Of a stretch of 64,000 nt of DNA, positions 45,323 through 57,402 are shown piece by piece (the stretch's first letter is position 1; each line of letters opens with the position of its first letter). The DNA is from Rhodococcoides corynebacterioides NBRC 14404. Lineage in GTDB: Bacteria; Actinomycetota; Actinomycetes; Mycobacteriales; Mycobacteriaceae. Where the stretch lies: contig NZ_BCWV01000007.1 in the NCBI RefSeq assembly GCF_001894765.1, forward strand, positions 124,001 to 188,000, in the 5' to 3' direction. Position numbers and translations under genes: made by a program. The notes below the pieces were generated by a model. That model worked only from the letters and a program-made list of their open reading frames with translations, ran no database searches and was not told where the DNA came from.

Positions 45323-46285
45323 ATGGATGTCCGTCGTCTGCGGGTGTTGCGGGAGGTTGCGGATCGCGGCACGGTCGCCGCCGCCGCGGCCGCGCTGTCC
45401 ACCACCCCGTCCGCGGTCTCGCAACAGCTCAAGGTGCTGACCCGCGAGGCGGGTGTGCCGCTGCTCGAACCCGACGGGCGTCGTCTCCGCCTCACCGCCG
45501 CGGGCCGGGCACTGCTGCCCCATGTCGACGAGGTGCTGTCCGCGCTCGACCGGGCCGTGGCGGAGATGGAGTCGTTCTCCGAGACCCCGCGCGGCACGGT
45601 GCGGGTGGCACTGTTTCCGTCGGGCGCGGCCCTCCTCCTGCCCCGCGTGCTGCACCGGATGGCGTCGTCGGGTGTCACCGTCGACGCCCGCGACGAGGAC
45701 GTGCCGGCCTCGGCGGTGCCGCGGTTGTTGGCCGACTACGACGTCGTGCTCACCCACCGCGACGAGCGGGCCCCGACCATCGCCTCGGAGCGGGTCGCGG
45801 TGCGCACCGTGCTGCGCGAGCCCATCGACCTCGTCGTGCCACCGGACCATCCGTTGGCCGGACGGGAATCGGTGGAGGTGCGCGAACTCGCGAACGAGCG
45901 ATGGATCAGTGTGCGTGGCGGCTTCCCGGTCGACGACGTTCTGCTCTCGGTGGCCGCCGTGACGGGCGTCGAGCCACGAGTGATCATGCGTATCAACGAT
46001 TTTCGTCTGATCGAGGAGTTGGTCTCGTCCGGCCACGGCATCGCCCTCATGCCCCGGTACGCCTCGGCCCACCCGGCGGTGGCGCGGTGCCGTCTGGCCG
46101 GTGTGCGCGCGGCGCGGGTCTACGACGTGGCCATCAGGCCCGGCGCGGACCTGCGCCCGGCCGTGCGAGCGGTGTTGCGTGCGTTCGACGACGAGGTGGC
46201 CGCGCTGCAGGACGTCGTCATCCCACCCGGCGACGGCCCGCCTCGAGATCCGGAACCACCGGGATCAGCCGGTCGAGGCCGCTGA
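45323..46285 (+). CDS. LysR-family transcriptional regulator
   Basis: A 320-residue LTTR. The N-terminal HTH is MDVRRLRVLREVADRGTVAAAAAALSTTPSAVSQQLKVLTREAGVPLLEPDGRRLRLTAAG; an effector domain runs from about 90 to 290. It likely controls the divergent EamA exporter through the 63-bp gap, which includes TTGTTCC / TAGTTTCGCTACA sequence around 45291-45322. The last 68 bp overlap the 3' end of the STAS gene on the other strand, and the Pro/Gly-rich tail may be non-essential. Confidence 0.92.
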   Translation: MDVRRLRVLREVADRGTVAAAAAALSTTPSAVSQQLKVLTREAGVPLLEPDGRRLRLTAAGRALLPHVDEVLSALDRAVAEMESFSETPRGTVRVALFPSGAALLLPRVLHRMASSGVTVDARDEDVPASAVPRLLADYDVVLTHRDERAPTIASERVAVRTVLREPIDLVVPPDHPLAGRESVEVRELANERWISVRGGFPVDDVLLSVAAVTGVEPRVIMRINDFRLIEELVSSGHGIALMPRYASAHPAVARCRLAGVRAARVYDVAIRPGADLRPAVRAVLRAFDDEVAALQDVVIPPGDGPPRDPEPPGSAGRGR

Positions 46286-46544
46286 GCTCGAACGGCCGCA
46301 CCACTTCCTGGTGGTCGGCGACGGCCACGAGGGGGGCGCGCGAGGGCACGTCGTTTCGTACGCGGAGCAGCGTCGCGATGCCCGCGGAGGACAGGAAGTC
46401 GACGCCGCGCAGGTCCAGCAGCACCGCCCGGACGGACGCGTCGACCGGCGTGAGGTGGATCGACGAACTCAGGTCGAGGGTGCCGCGGACGGTGACGATG
46501 CGAAGGCCCTGCTCGGTGTGTTCGGCGACGACGGAATTCGACAT
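46218..46544 (-). CDS. STAS-domain protein (anti-anti-sigma factor-like)
   Basis: A 108-residue single STAS domain: VRGTLDLSSSIHLTPVDASVRAVLLDLRGVDFLSSAGIATLLRVRNDV. The Ser pair S52/S53 is at the position phosphorylated in SpoIIAA/RsbV. No anti-sigma kinase lies next to it, so it is an orphan partner in a switch encoded elsewhere. The start MSNSVVAEH at 46544 is chosen over a longer in-frame ATG. Confidence 0.85.
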   Translation of the reverse strand: MSNSVVAEHTEQGLRIVTVRGTLDLSSSIHLTPVDASVRAVLLDLRGVDFLSSAGIATLLRVRNDVPSRAPLVAVADHQEVVRPFELSGLDRLIPVVPDLEAGRRRVG

Positions 46545-46650
46545 CGGGCCCGGGTCACGCTCGGCCAACGCCCTCCCCTTCGACTCCGCTCGGCTCACCC
46601 GCGTCCGTGCCGGTCTCGGATGGGGTCCGGGGCGCAGTTCGCCCGACGCG

Positions 46651-46690
46651 ACCGCCCACAGGTCTGCAGCCTGTCATACCCGTGGGCGGT
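46651..46690 (-). terminator. Hairpin downstream of leuA
   Basis: ACCGCCCAC (46651-46659) pairs with GTGGGCGGT (46682-46690), with an inner ACAGG/CCTGT stem. It lies 17 nt past the leuA stop. No T tract. The rest of the 163-bp gap to the STAS start holds nothing else I can identify apart from its likely promoter region. Confidence 0.55.
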
Positions 46691-46707
46691 GCGGGGGCGA
46701 AATGTGG

Positions 46708-48654
<1,947 letters not shown>

Positions 48655-48656
48655 TC

Positions 48657-48662
48657 ACACTA
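48657..48662 (-). promoter_or_regulatory. Putative -10 element of the leuA leader transcript
   Basis: TAGTGT on the minus strand, with 7 nt (GACGGCC) to the leader ATG, puts the transcription start at or next to the ATG. No convincing -35. Confidence 0.5.
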
Positions 48663-48696
48663 CTCCGCCGCGGCGCTCCGAACGAGAGGGGGGCCG

Positions 48697-50409
48697 CTAC
48701 CGAGGAAGTCGACGCAGCCAGGGTTCGGGGTCGATCGCGCCCGCGCCGCGGGTTCGGCACGCGGCCAGCAGGTCGTGCCCGACGGCGTCCACCCGGAGGT
48801 AGCGATCCCACTGCGTCGACGCCCACGCACGGTCGTCCCCGACGGCGTGTTCCGCGGCCAGCGCGGCCCCGGTCAGTTCGAACTGGACGTCCCGACGCAG
48901 GGCCATCGACGACGGTGCGTCGACGGTGGACCCGCGCAGGTGGATCAGGAGGGTCCGGCAGGCGGTGACGGTCCGGACGAGGCACCGGTCGAGGCACCGT
49001 CGATGCGCTCGGGGCAGCACCAGCCACAGCGCCGCCACGGCGCACGCGACGCCGATGGTGGTCTCGATCAGACGTTCCGCCGCCAGCGGCCACGCCTGCG
49101 CGCCGGGGTGCGAGGCACCGCCGATCAGCAGGGCGAGCGGGGTGATGAAGACGACGGCGATGCCGTAGTTCCGGGCGATGACCAGTTCCACGAGGAACTG
49201 CAGCGCCATGAGTGTCAGCACCAGAGCGAAACCCGACGGGTGCAGCGAGAAGATCGCCGCGAAGAGCACCACCCCGAGTGCGGTTCCCGCCAGTCGATGG
49301 GCCGCGCGCACCAGGCCCCGTGGTCGATCCGGCCCCTGCTGGAGCACCAGCACTGCGCCGACCACGGCCCAGTCGGGTCGCCCGAGTTCGGCGGCGACGG
49401 CCAGACCGCCCGCGGCGAGCGAGGCGACGCCGACCCGCACCGCGGTGGTGGTCGCGTGCGAGTGCGGGTGCAGGGCCCGGCGAAGCCGGAAGCCGACCGA
49501 CGGCCGGGCCATGGGAATGCCGTCGTGCACCGCGTCCGCGGCGTGGTCGGGGTCGAGGGGAAGTCCCGCACCGGCTGCCGCGAACGTGTGGTGCACGGTC
49601 AGGAGTCGCTGGACCAGCGGGTCGTCCGGTCGGTGGGCGGGGAGTCGTGCATCGTGCAGCGTCGCCCAGGCGGTGTCGAGGGCCGTGGCCGCCCGATGCC
49701 GCGCGGACACGACCCGGCCACCGGCCGCGTGCTCGGTCCGGGCGGTGTCGTCTCGGTCGGTGTCGTCCAGCGTGGAGAGGAACGCCGTGACCGCCCGTTC
49801 GGCGGCGGCGACGGCGTCGCGTTCGGGAGCCCGCCTCGGGTCGGCGTGACGTCGCCGGATCGGGTCTCGGAACGCCGACGACATCGACACCAGGACGGCC
49901 CAGGCGGCACCGATCGCGACGCAGCCGGCGTTGACGGTCCACGACACCCCCGCGAGCGGCACCACCGATCCGATGGCGCACGTCAGCACGAAGAAGAAGG
50001 GGCCGGGCGGACCCAGCCGCAGCGCGTCGACCACGACCACGCCGATCACTGCGGTCACCGTCAGGACCACCACGAGCACGACGCCGCCGGCCACCGTGTG
50101 CGCGGGCGCGTACTGCCCGACCAGTCCGCCCACGGCCGCCGACGCCACCAGGGCCGCACCGGCGGTGAGCACCACCGCCCACCGCGCGCGGAACGCGCGT
50201 CCCTCGCCGTAGACGACGGCGAATCCGCCCGCGGCCGTGAGCAGTGCCTCGGTCGGGAAACCGAGCGCGAGCAGGACCAACGCCGGGATGCCGAAGGCCA
50301 GCGCGGCCCTGATACCGGCGGGCCACCGTCGGCCGCGGGCGGGGACCTCCACGAACATCCGTCGCAATCCCTGCCGCGGCGGCAGAGCGGGGGAATCGGG
50401 TCGGCTCAC
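48697..50409 (-). CDS. FUSC-family membrane protein (YccS/AaeB-like)
   Basis: A 570-residue protein with two membrane blocks of about five to six TM segments each (about 33-170 and 325-455), separated by a hydrophilic region, the arrangement of fusaric-acid-resistance/aromatic-acid-exporter-like proteins. The second block contains GRPDWAVVGAVLVLQQGPDRPRGLVRAAHRLAGTALGVVLF, a family hallmark. The start is GTG 50409; sequence upstream is shadow within the ask promoter. Substrate unknown. It is divergent from ask. Confidence 0.85.
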   Translation of the reverse strand: MSRPDSPALPPRQGLRRMFVEVPARGRRWPAGIRAALAFGIPALVLLALGFPTEALLTAAGGFAVVYGEGRAFRARWAVVLTAGAALVASAAVGGLVGQYAPAHTVAGGVVLVVVLTVTAVIGVVVVDALRLGPPGPFFFVLTCAIGSVVPLAGVSWTVNAGCVAIGAAWAVLVSMSSAFRDPIRRRHADPRRAPERDAVAAAERAVTAFLSTLDDTDRDDTARTEHAAGGRVVSARHRAATALDTAWATLHDARLPAHRPDDPLVQRLLTVHHTFAAAGAGLPLDPDHAADAVHDGIPMARPSVGFRLRRALHPHSHATTTAVRVGVASLAAGGLAVAAELGRPDWAVVGAVLVLQQGPDRPRGLVRAAHRLAGTALGVVLFAAIFSLHPSGFALVLTLMALQFLVELVIARNYGIAVVFITPLALLIGGASHPGAQAWPLAAERLIETTIGVACAVAALWLVLPRAHRRCLDRCLVRTVTACRTLLIHLRGSTVDAPSSMALRRDVQFELTGAALAAEHAVGDDRAWASTQWDRYLRVDAVGHDLLAACRTRGAGAIDPEPWLRRLPR

Positions 50410-50521
50410 GGATCGATGGTAGGGAGCGAGCACGCGATTGCCCCGAGTGGAGGCGTTCTCGGTAGGCTGACTCGCCGACCCGACCCGGAGCGAAGACAGC
50501 AGTCCAGGAGGTAGTACCAGC

Positions 50522-52823
<2,302 letters not shown>

Positions 52824-52831
52824 ATCGCGGG

Positions 52832-53512
52832 TCAGTTCCGGGAGATCGAATCCTCCGACGGGATGTACCCGCCGAGAATCGGGCTCCAGGACCACAACCG
52901 GCCGCCCATGCGGTAGCGGCCGTGTCGGGAGTCGGTGTCGAGTGCGGTGGCCTCGCCGCTGACGACGGCCGAGAGCATGAGGTTCTCGCCGAACACCGCG
53001 ACGACGTCCGCCTCGGCGACGTCGTCACCCGTGTAATCGCCCGCGTAGTCCGCGTCGATCGCCACGGGCTCGATCTCGATCGGCTCCATCGACTCGGCGG
53101 CGCCGTCGGGCGCGTGCAGGAACCCGGAGGTGTGCGTGCAGCCATCGGCGAGACAGCGATCGAAGTCGGTGATGCGGTGAAGCCGGTCGACCAGGGCCCA
53201 CAGTCCGTCAGTGTGCCACTCGGCCAGGCGTCGCATGGCGACGTCGTCGTGCCGACCGACCTCGACCGCGGCCTGAGCCGCTCGCCACCAGGCGAACAGT
53301 GCGGTGAACTCCTCGACCACCGCGCCGTGCCGGTACCAGCACGCCGGCACGGTCTCCGTGAGCTCGTACCGGTCGCGCAGCCACCAGACCCAGTCCACCA
53401 GGTCGTCCCACAAGCGGGCGGCGTCGCGTCGGTCCAGCGACCTCCAGGCGTACCGCGCCCGGGCGTGGTCGGGTGGGGGGACCGACGGGTCGTTCGGGGG
53501 TAGAGCAGGCAT
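52832..53512 (-). CDS. Conserved hypothetical protein, DUF4913-like
   Basis: A 226-residue protein. The central part LWDDLVDWVWWLRDRYELTETVPACWYRHGAVVEEFTALFAWWRAAQ resembles the Trp-rich W..L..RY...WYRH..VVEE.TAL pattern of DUF4913, known mostly from actinobacterial plasmids and chromosomes, function unknown. The acidic C-terminal half ends YRMGGRLWSWSPILGGYIPSEDSISRN. ATG 53512 with GAGGA upstream is preferred over more distal in-frame starts (53602, 53695). It converges on asd with an 8-bp gap. The 240 bp upstream to 53752 shows no other feature. Confidence 0.65.
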   Translation of the reverse strand: MPALPPNDPSVPPPDHARARYAWRSLDRRDAARLWDDLVDWVWWLRDRYELTETVPACWYRHGAVVEEFTALFAWWRAAQAAVEVGRHDDVAMRRLAEWHTDGLWALVDRLHRITDFDRCLADGCTHTSGFLHAPDGAAESMEPIEIEPVAIDADYAGDYTGDDVAEADVVAVFGENLMLSAVVSGEATALDTDSRHGRYRMGGRLWSWSPILGGYIPSEDSISRN

Positions 53513-53752
53513 CGGCGTCCTCGGATCGCCCGGAAGGGTGCGGGCGAATCGTGATCGGCGGGGCACGTGCGGTGACGACGCGGGTTCGATCGTCACGAGC
53601 ATTGGCTGCCCGACCGGTCCACCGCTGAACGGCGGTCCCGGCGCGGGCGTCGCATCGACACTAGGACGCCCTCGGGAACGGGCGCAAGTGTCCATTCTCC
53701 CGTGAATCCGGGGTCCGATCGGGACGATCGGCAGGTCCGCCTCGCGAGTCGG

Positions 53753-53950
53753 TCAGTACGCCGCTTTGGGGATCGCGATCCAGAGCACGAGATACACCAC
53801 GAACTGCGGACCGGGCAGAATGCACGACAGCACGAAGAGCAGGCGAACCAGATTGGGGCTCAGCCCGAACCGCTCGGCCAGTCCGCCGCAGACGCCGGCG
53901 ACGACCTTGCTGCGACGGGATCGGGTGAGGCGACGTGCGGGCGTGGTCAT
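53753..53950 (-). CDS. PspC-domain protein
   Basis: A 65-residue protein that is a single PspC domain: a basic N-terminus, then KVVAGVCGGLAERFGLSPNLVRLLFVLSCILPGPQFVVYLVLWIAIPK with one or two membrane helices. Such proteins are membrane-stress or toxin-related components; stand-alone versions are common in actinobacteria. ATG 53950 with AAGGACT just upstream. The 193-bp stretch to 54143 shows nothing else clear. Confidence 0.92.
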   Translation of the reverse strand: MTTPARRLTRSRRSKVVAGVCGGLAERFGLSPNLVRLLFVLSCILPGPQFVVYLVLWIAIPKAAY

Positions 53951-54143
53951 GGCGAGTCCTTCCGGTCGGGCGATCGGTCACCGGGACAACGTGCAGCGCC
54001 GGTCGCGGGTTCCCGCGTGGCTCGCTCGGGTCGGCCTCCTCGGGCGGGGCAGGTCGGGTCGACGCGACGAGTTCGTCCGGAGTTCGCCGCGCGGCCCGTC
54101 GTCGTACATCGGTTCCGTGACCGGGCCTGTCGATACTCCCGCC

Positions 54144-55241
54144 ATGCGCATCGTGCAGGTGGCCAACTTCTACGGCCCGCGATCGGGCGGACTCCGCACT
54201 GCCGTCGATCAGCTCGGCGCCGGGTACGTCGCCCGCGGCCACCGGGTGACCCTGATCGTGCCGGGCACGTCGTACGCCGAGTCGACGACGGCCACCGGCG
54301 TCCGCCGGATCGAGGTCCCGTCGTCGGGCCTCCCGTTCACCGGGGGCTACCGCGTCGCTCGGCCCGGCCCCACCGCCGAGGTCGTCGCCGAGATCGGTGC
54401 GGACGTGCTCGAGGTATCCGACCGGCTGACTCTGCGCGGGCTCGGTGCATGGGCGCGCGAGCGCGGCATGGGGAGCGTGATGATCAGCCACGAACGGCTC
54501 GATCGGCTGCTCGGTCAGGTGCTGCCCGGCGCCGCGGCACGGCGTCTGGCGGACGCGGCGAATCGTCGCAGCGCGGCCGGTCACGACGCGGTGGTGTGTA
54601 CGACGGAGTTCGCGGAACAGGAGTTCGACCGCATCGACGTCGACGCCCGGCGAGTGGCGCTCGGGGTGGACCTCGAGCTGTTCCATCCGCGACGGCGTCG
54701 TCGGAACGAGGGGCGTCTCGTCCGTCTGGTGCACTGCGGCCGGCTGTCGGTGGAGAAGCACGCCGAACGCAGCATCGATGCCCTGGCCCACCTGCGACGG
54801 GAGGGCGTGGACGCCGAGCTGACCGTGGTCGGTGACGGGCCCCGTCGGGCTGCGTTGGAGCGCCGGGCGGCCGGACTGCCGGTGCAGTTCACCGGCTTCG
54901 TCGGCGATCGGATGCGCGTGGCGCGGCTGCTCGCAGGGGCGGACGTCGCCCTGGCGCCCGGCCCGCACGAGACGTTCGGGCTCGCCGCGCTCGAGGCCCT
55001 CGCCTCGGGGACGCCCGCCGTGGTCTCGGCGACCTCGGCGTCCGCCGAGATCGTCACCCCGGCGTGCGGTGCGGCCGTGGCCAACACCGGCCGCGACTTC
55101 GCCGACGGCATCGCGAACGCGCTGAGCCTGCCTGGTGGCGGCCGGCACACCGCCCGCGCTCGCGCGGAGGAGTTCGCGTGGCCCGTGGCGGTCGACGCGA
55201 TGCTGAGCATCCTGGCCGGTGCGGCGCGTCGGGCAACTTAA
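54144..55241 (+). CDS. GT4-family glycosyltransferase
   Basis: A 365-residue GT-B enzyme: N-terminal MRIVQVANFYGPRSGGLRTAVDQLGAGYVARGHRVTLIVPG; C-terminal nucleotide-sugar domain LVHCGRLSVEKHAERSIDALA, VVGDGPRRAALE and the EX7E motif in PGPHETFGLAALEALASGTPAVV. It transfers a sugar from an activated donor in the cytoplasm; acceptor unknown, with mannose lipid or cell-wall glycan synthesis the usual context. ATG 54144 is chosen; a GTG 9 codons upstream is possible. Its TAA stop lies inside the dyad operator for the next operon. Confidence 0.85.
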   Translation: MRIVQVANFYGPRSGGLRTAVDQLGAGYVARGHRVTLIVPGTSYAESTTATGVRRIEVPSSGLPFTGGYRVARPGPTAEVVAEIGADVLEVSDRLTLRGLGAWARERGMGSVMISHERLDRLLGQVLPGAAARRLADAANRRSAAGHDAVVCTTEFAEQEFDRIDVDARRVALGVDLELFHPRRRRRNEGRLVRLVHCGRLSVEKHAERSIDALAHLRREGVDAELTVVGDGPRRAALERRAAGLPVQFTGFVGDRMRVARLLAGADVALAPGPHETFGLAALEALASGTPAVVSATSASAEIVTPACGAAVANTGRDFADGIANALSLPGGGRHTARARAEEFAWPVAVDAMLSILAGAARRAT

Positions 55242-55266
55242 AGTCAGTCTGGACTGTTTGTAAGTT
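55235..55266 (+). promoter_or_regulatory. 32-bp dyad operator of the tetR-monooxygenase operon
   Basis: AACTTA (55235-55240) and TAAGTT (55261-55266) are outer arms and CAGTC (55245-55249) / GACTG (55252-55256) inner arms, all centred on 55250.5. It begins in the glycosyltransferase stop codon and ends 19 bp before the regulator's GTG, the expected place for an autoregulatory TetR site. Confidence 0.7.
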
Positions 55267-55285
55267 TCCCGCTATCGTCACCGGT

Positions 55286-55864
55286 GTGAGCGACACCACT
55301 ACCGCCCCACCCCGGCGCACCCAGGCCGAGCGCACGGCGACGACCCGAGCCCGGCTGCTCGACGCCGCGATCGACGTGCTGGTCGACCTCGGATACGCCC
55401 GGGCGTCGACCCAGGAGATCGCGCGCCGCGCCGGTGTCTCGCGCGGCGCTCAGCTGCATCACTTCCCCACCCGTGAGGCGCTGGTGGTCGCGGCCGTCGA
55501 GCACCTCGTCGAGCGTCGGCTCGCGGAGTTCCTGACCGTCGACCGGGAGGCGGCCGGACTCGAGCTGCTGCTCGACGCGTTCTCGGGCCCGCTGTTCCAC
55601 GCAGCACTGGAGTTGTGGGTGGCCGCCCGGACCGACCCGTCGCTGCACGCGGCCGTGCTGCCGCTCGAACGCAAGGTCACCGAGGCACTCGAACTCGGTG
55701 GACGTGAGATCTACGGCGACCGGATGAGTCCCGCCGCCTTCGAACTGAGTATCGAACTGGCCAGGGGAATGGCGGTCTCCGCCATCCTGCGCACACCCCG
55801 AGAGGAGAAGGACATGCGGGCTCGACTGCTGCCGGTGTGGGAGAAGGCGGTGACCGAGGCATGA
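55286..55864 (+). CDS. TetR-family regulator of the monooxygenase operon
   Basis: A 192-residue protein with HTH RARLLDAAIDVLVDLGYARASTQEIARRAGVSRGAQLHHFPTREALV. The TetR C-terminal domain is helical. The start is GTG 55286, 19 bp after a near-perfect dyad; its stop overlaps the monooxygenase start by 4 nt, so regulator and enzymes are one transcript. Probably a ketone- or steroid-type ligand, given the neighbours (inference). Confidence 0.92.
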   Translation: MSDTTTAPPRRTQAERTATTRARLLDAAIDVLVDLGYARASTQEIARRAGVSRGAQLHHFPTREALVVAAVEHLVERRLAEFLTVDREAAGLELLLDAFSGPLFHAALELWVAARTDPSLHAAVLPLERKVTEALELGGREIYGDRMSPAAFELSIELARGMAVSAILRTPREEKDMRARLLPVWEKAVTEA

Positions 55865-57402
55865 CCACGTCACTCGAGTCGGCGACACGAGAGTTGCCCG
55901 CCCACACCGACATTCTCGTCGTGGGCTCCGGATTCGCCGGGATGGGCGTCGTCGCCCGGGTCCTGCGGCAGAACCCGACCGCGGACATCACCGTGATCGA
56001 GCGGGCCCACGACGTCGGGGGCACGTGGCGCGACAACACCTACCCCGGCGTCGCCTGCGACGTCCCGACGTCGCTCTACTCGTTCTCCTTCGCCCCCTAC
56101 GCCGACTGGAAGCACACCTTCGCGCGCGGGCCGGAGATCCACGAGTACCTGCGTGGGGTGGCGGACCGCCACGGCATTCGTGAGCGGCTGATCACCGGGT
56201 GCGCGCTGCTCGACGCGCGGTGGGACGAGGATCGGTGCCGCTGGCAGGTGACCACCGAGAAGGGGGAGTGCACGGCGCGGATCCTCGTCGCCGCGACGGG
56301 AACCCTCTCGACCCCCAAGCTGCCCGCCGTGCCCGGTCTGGACTCGTTCCAGGGACAGGCATTCCATTCCGCGACGTGGGATCACGACGTGGAACTCTCC
56401 GGCAAGCGGGTCGCCGTCGTCGGGACGGGCGCGTCGGCGATCCAGTTCGTGCCGGAGATCGCGCCGATCGCCGATCGCACGGTCGTGTTCCAGCGGACTC
56501 CGGCATGGGTGGTCCCGCGCGCGGACCGCACCAGGGGCCCGCTGGAGCGCGCACTGTACCGTCGCGCGCCGTGGACGCTCAAGGCGCAGCGCGGCGCGAT
56601 CTACGCCTACCGCGAGATGTACGTGGAGATGATGGCCCGTCGCCCGAAGCTGCTCGGCGCAGCGCATCTGGTGGCCACGGCCTTCCTCCGGCGCAAGGTG
56701 CGGGATCGGACGCTGCGTGAGCGCATCGTGCCGTCGTACACCATCGGCTGCAAACGCATGCTGCTGTCCAACGACTGGTACGACACCCTCCAGCGTCCCG
56801 ACGTCGAGCTGGTCGACTCCGGATTGACCGCGGTGACGCCCACGGGCGTCGTCGACCGCGACGGTCGCGAGCGTGAGGTCGACGTCATCGTCTTCGGAAC
56901 CGGGTTCACCCCGACGGAACCCCCTGTGGCGCACCTGATCCGGGACGGGGAGGGTGTCACGCTCGCCGAGCGGTGGGCGGGCAGCCCGCGGGCGTACCGC
57001 GGCACCACCGTCGCCGGCTTCCCCAATCTGTTCATGATGTACGGGCCCAACACGAACCTCGGGCACAGCTCGATCGTCTACATGCTCGAATCGCAGTCGG
57101 CCTACCTCGAATCCGCGTTGCGGGAGATGTCCGACGCCGGCGTCGAGGCGGTGGACGTGCGCCCGGACGCGATGGACGCCTGGAACGCCGGCCTCGACCG
57201 CGATCTCGCCGGCACGGTGTGGAACACGGGCGGGTGCTCGAGTTGGTATCTCGATGCCAGCGGCCGTAATTCGGCGATGTGGCCGACGTTCACCTGGCTC
57301 TTCCGCCGGGCTACCAAGAACTTCGACCGCGAGAACTACCGCACGCTGCGTCCGGTGGCTGCGACGCGGGACGACCGCGCGACCGAGAAGGTGGAGGCAT
57401 GA
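55861..57402 (+). CDS. Flavin-containing Baeyer-Villiger-type monooxygenase
   Basis: A 513-residue two-dinucleotide-fold flavoprotein: FAD site VVGSGFAGMGV, NADPH site VVGTGASAIQFVPEIA, and the BVMO fingerprint variant FQGQAFHSATWDHD (FxGxxxHxxxW[PD]). It would insert oxygen next to a carbonyl, turning ketones into esters or lactones, or act as an N-/S-oxidase. The gene lies between tetR and a cholesterol-oxidase-like GMC enzyme with 4-nt overlaps on both sides, pointing to sterol or cyclic ketone metabolism. Confidence 0.9.
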   Translation: MTTSLESATRELPAHTDILVVGSGFAGMGVVARVLRQNPTADITVIERAHDVGGTWRDNTYPGVACDVPTSLYSFSFAPYADWKHTFARGPEIHEYLRGVADRHGIRERLITGCALLDARWDEDRCRWQVTTEKGECTARILVAATGTLSTPKLPAVPGLDSFQGQAFHSATWDHDVELSGKRVAVVGTGASAIQFVPEIAPIADRTVVFQRTPAWVVPRADRTRGPLERALYRRAPWTLKAQRGAIYAYREMYVEMMARRPKLLGAAHLVATAFLRRKVRDRTLRERIVPSYTIGCKRMLLSNDWYDTLQRPDVELVDSGLTAVTPTGVVDRDGREREVDVIVFGTGFTPTEPPVAHLIRDGEGVTLAERWAGSPRAYRGTTVAGFPNLFMMYGPNTNLGHSSIVYMLESQSAYLESALREMSDAGVEAVDVRPDAMDAWNAGLDRDLAGTVWNTGGCSSWYLDASGRNSAMWPTFTWLFRRATKNFDRENYRTLRPVAATRDDRATEKVEA

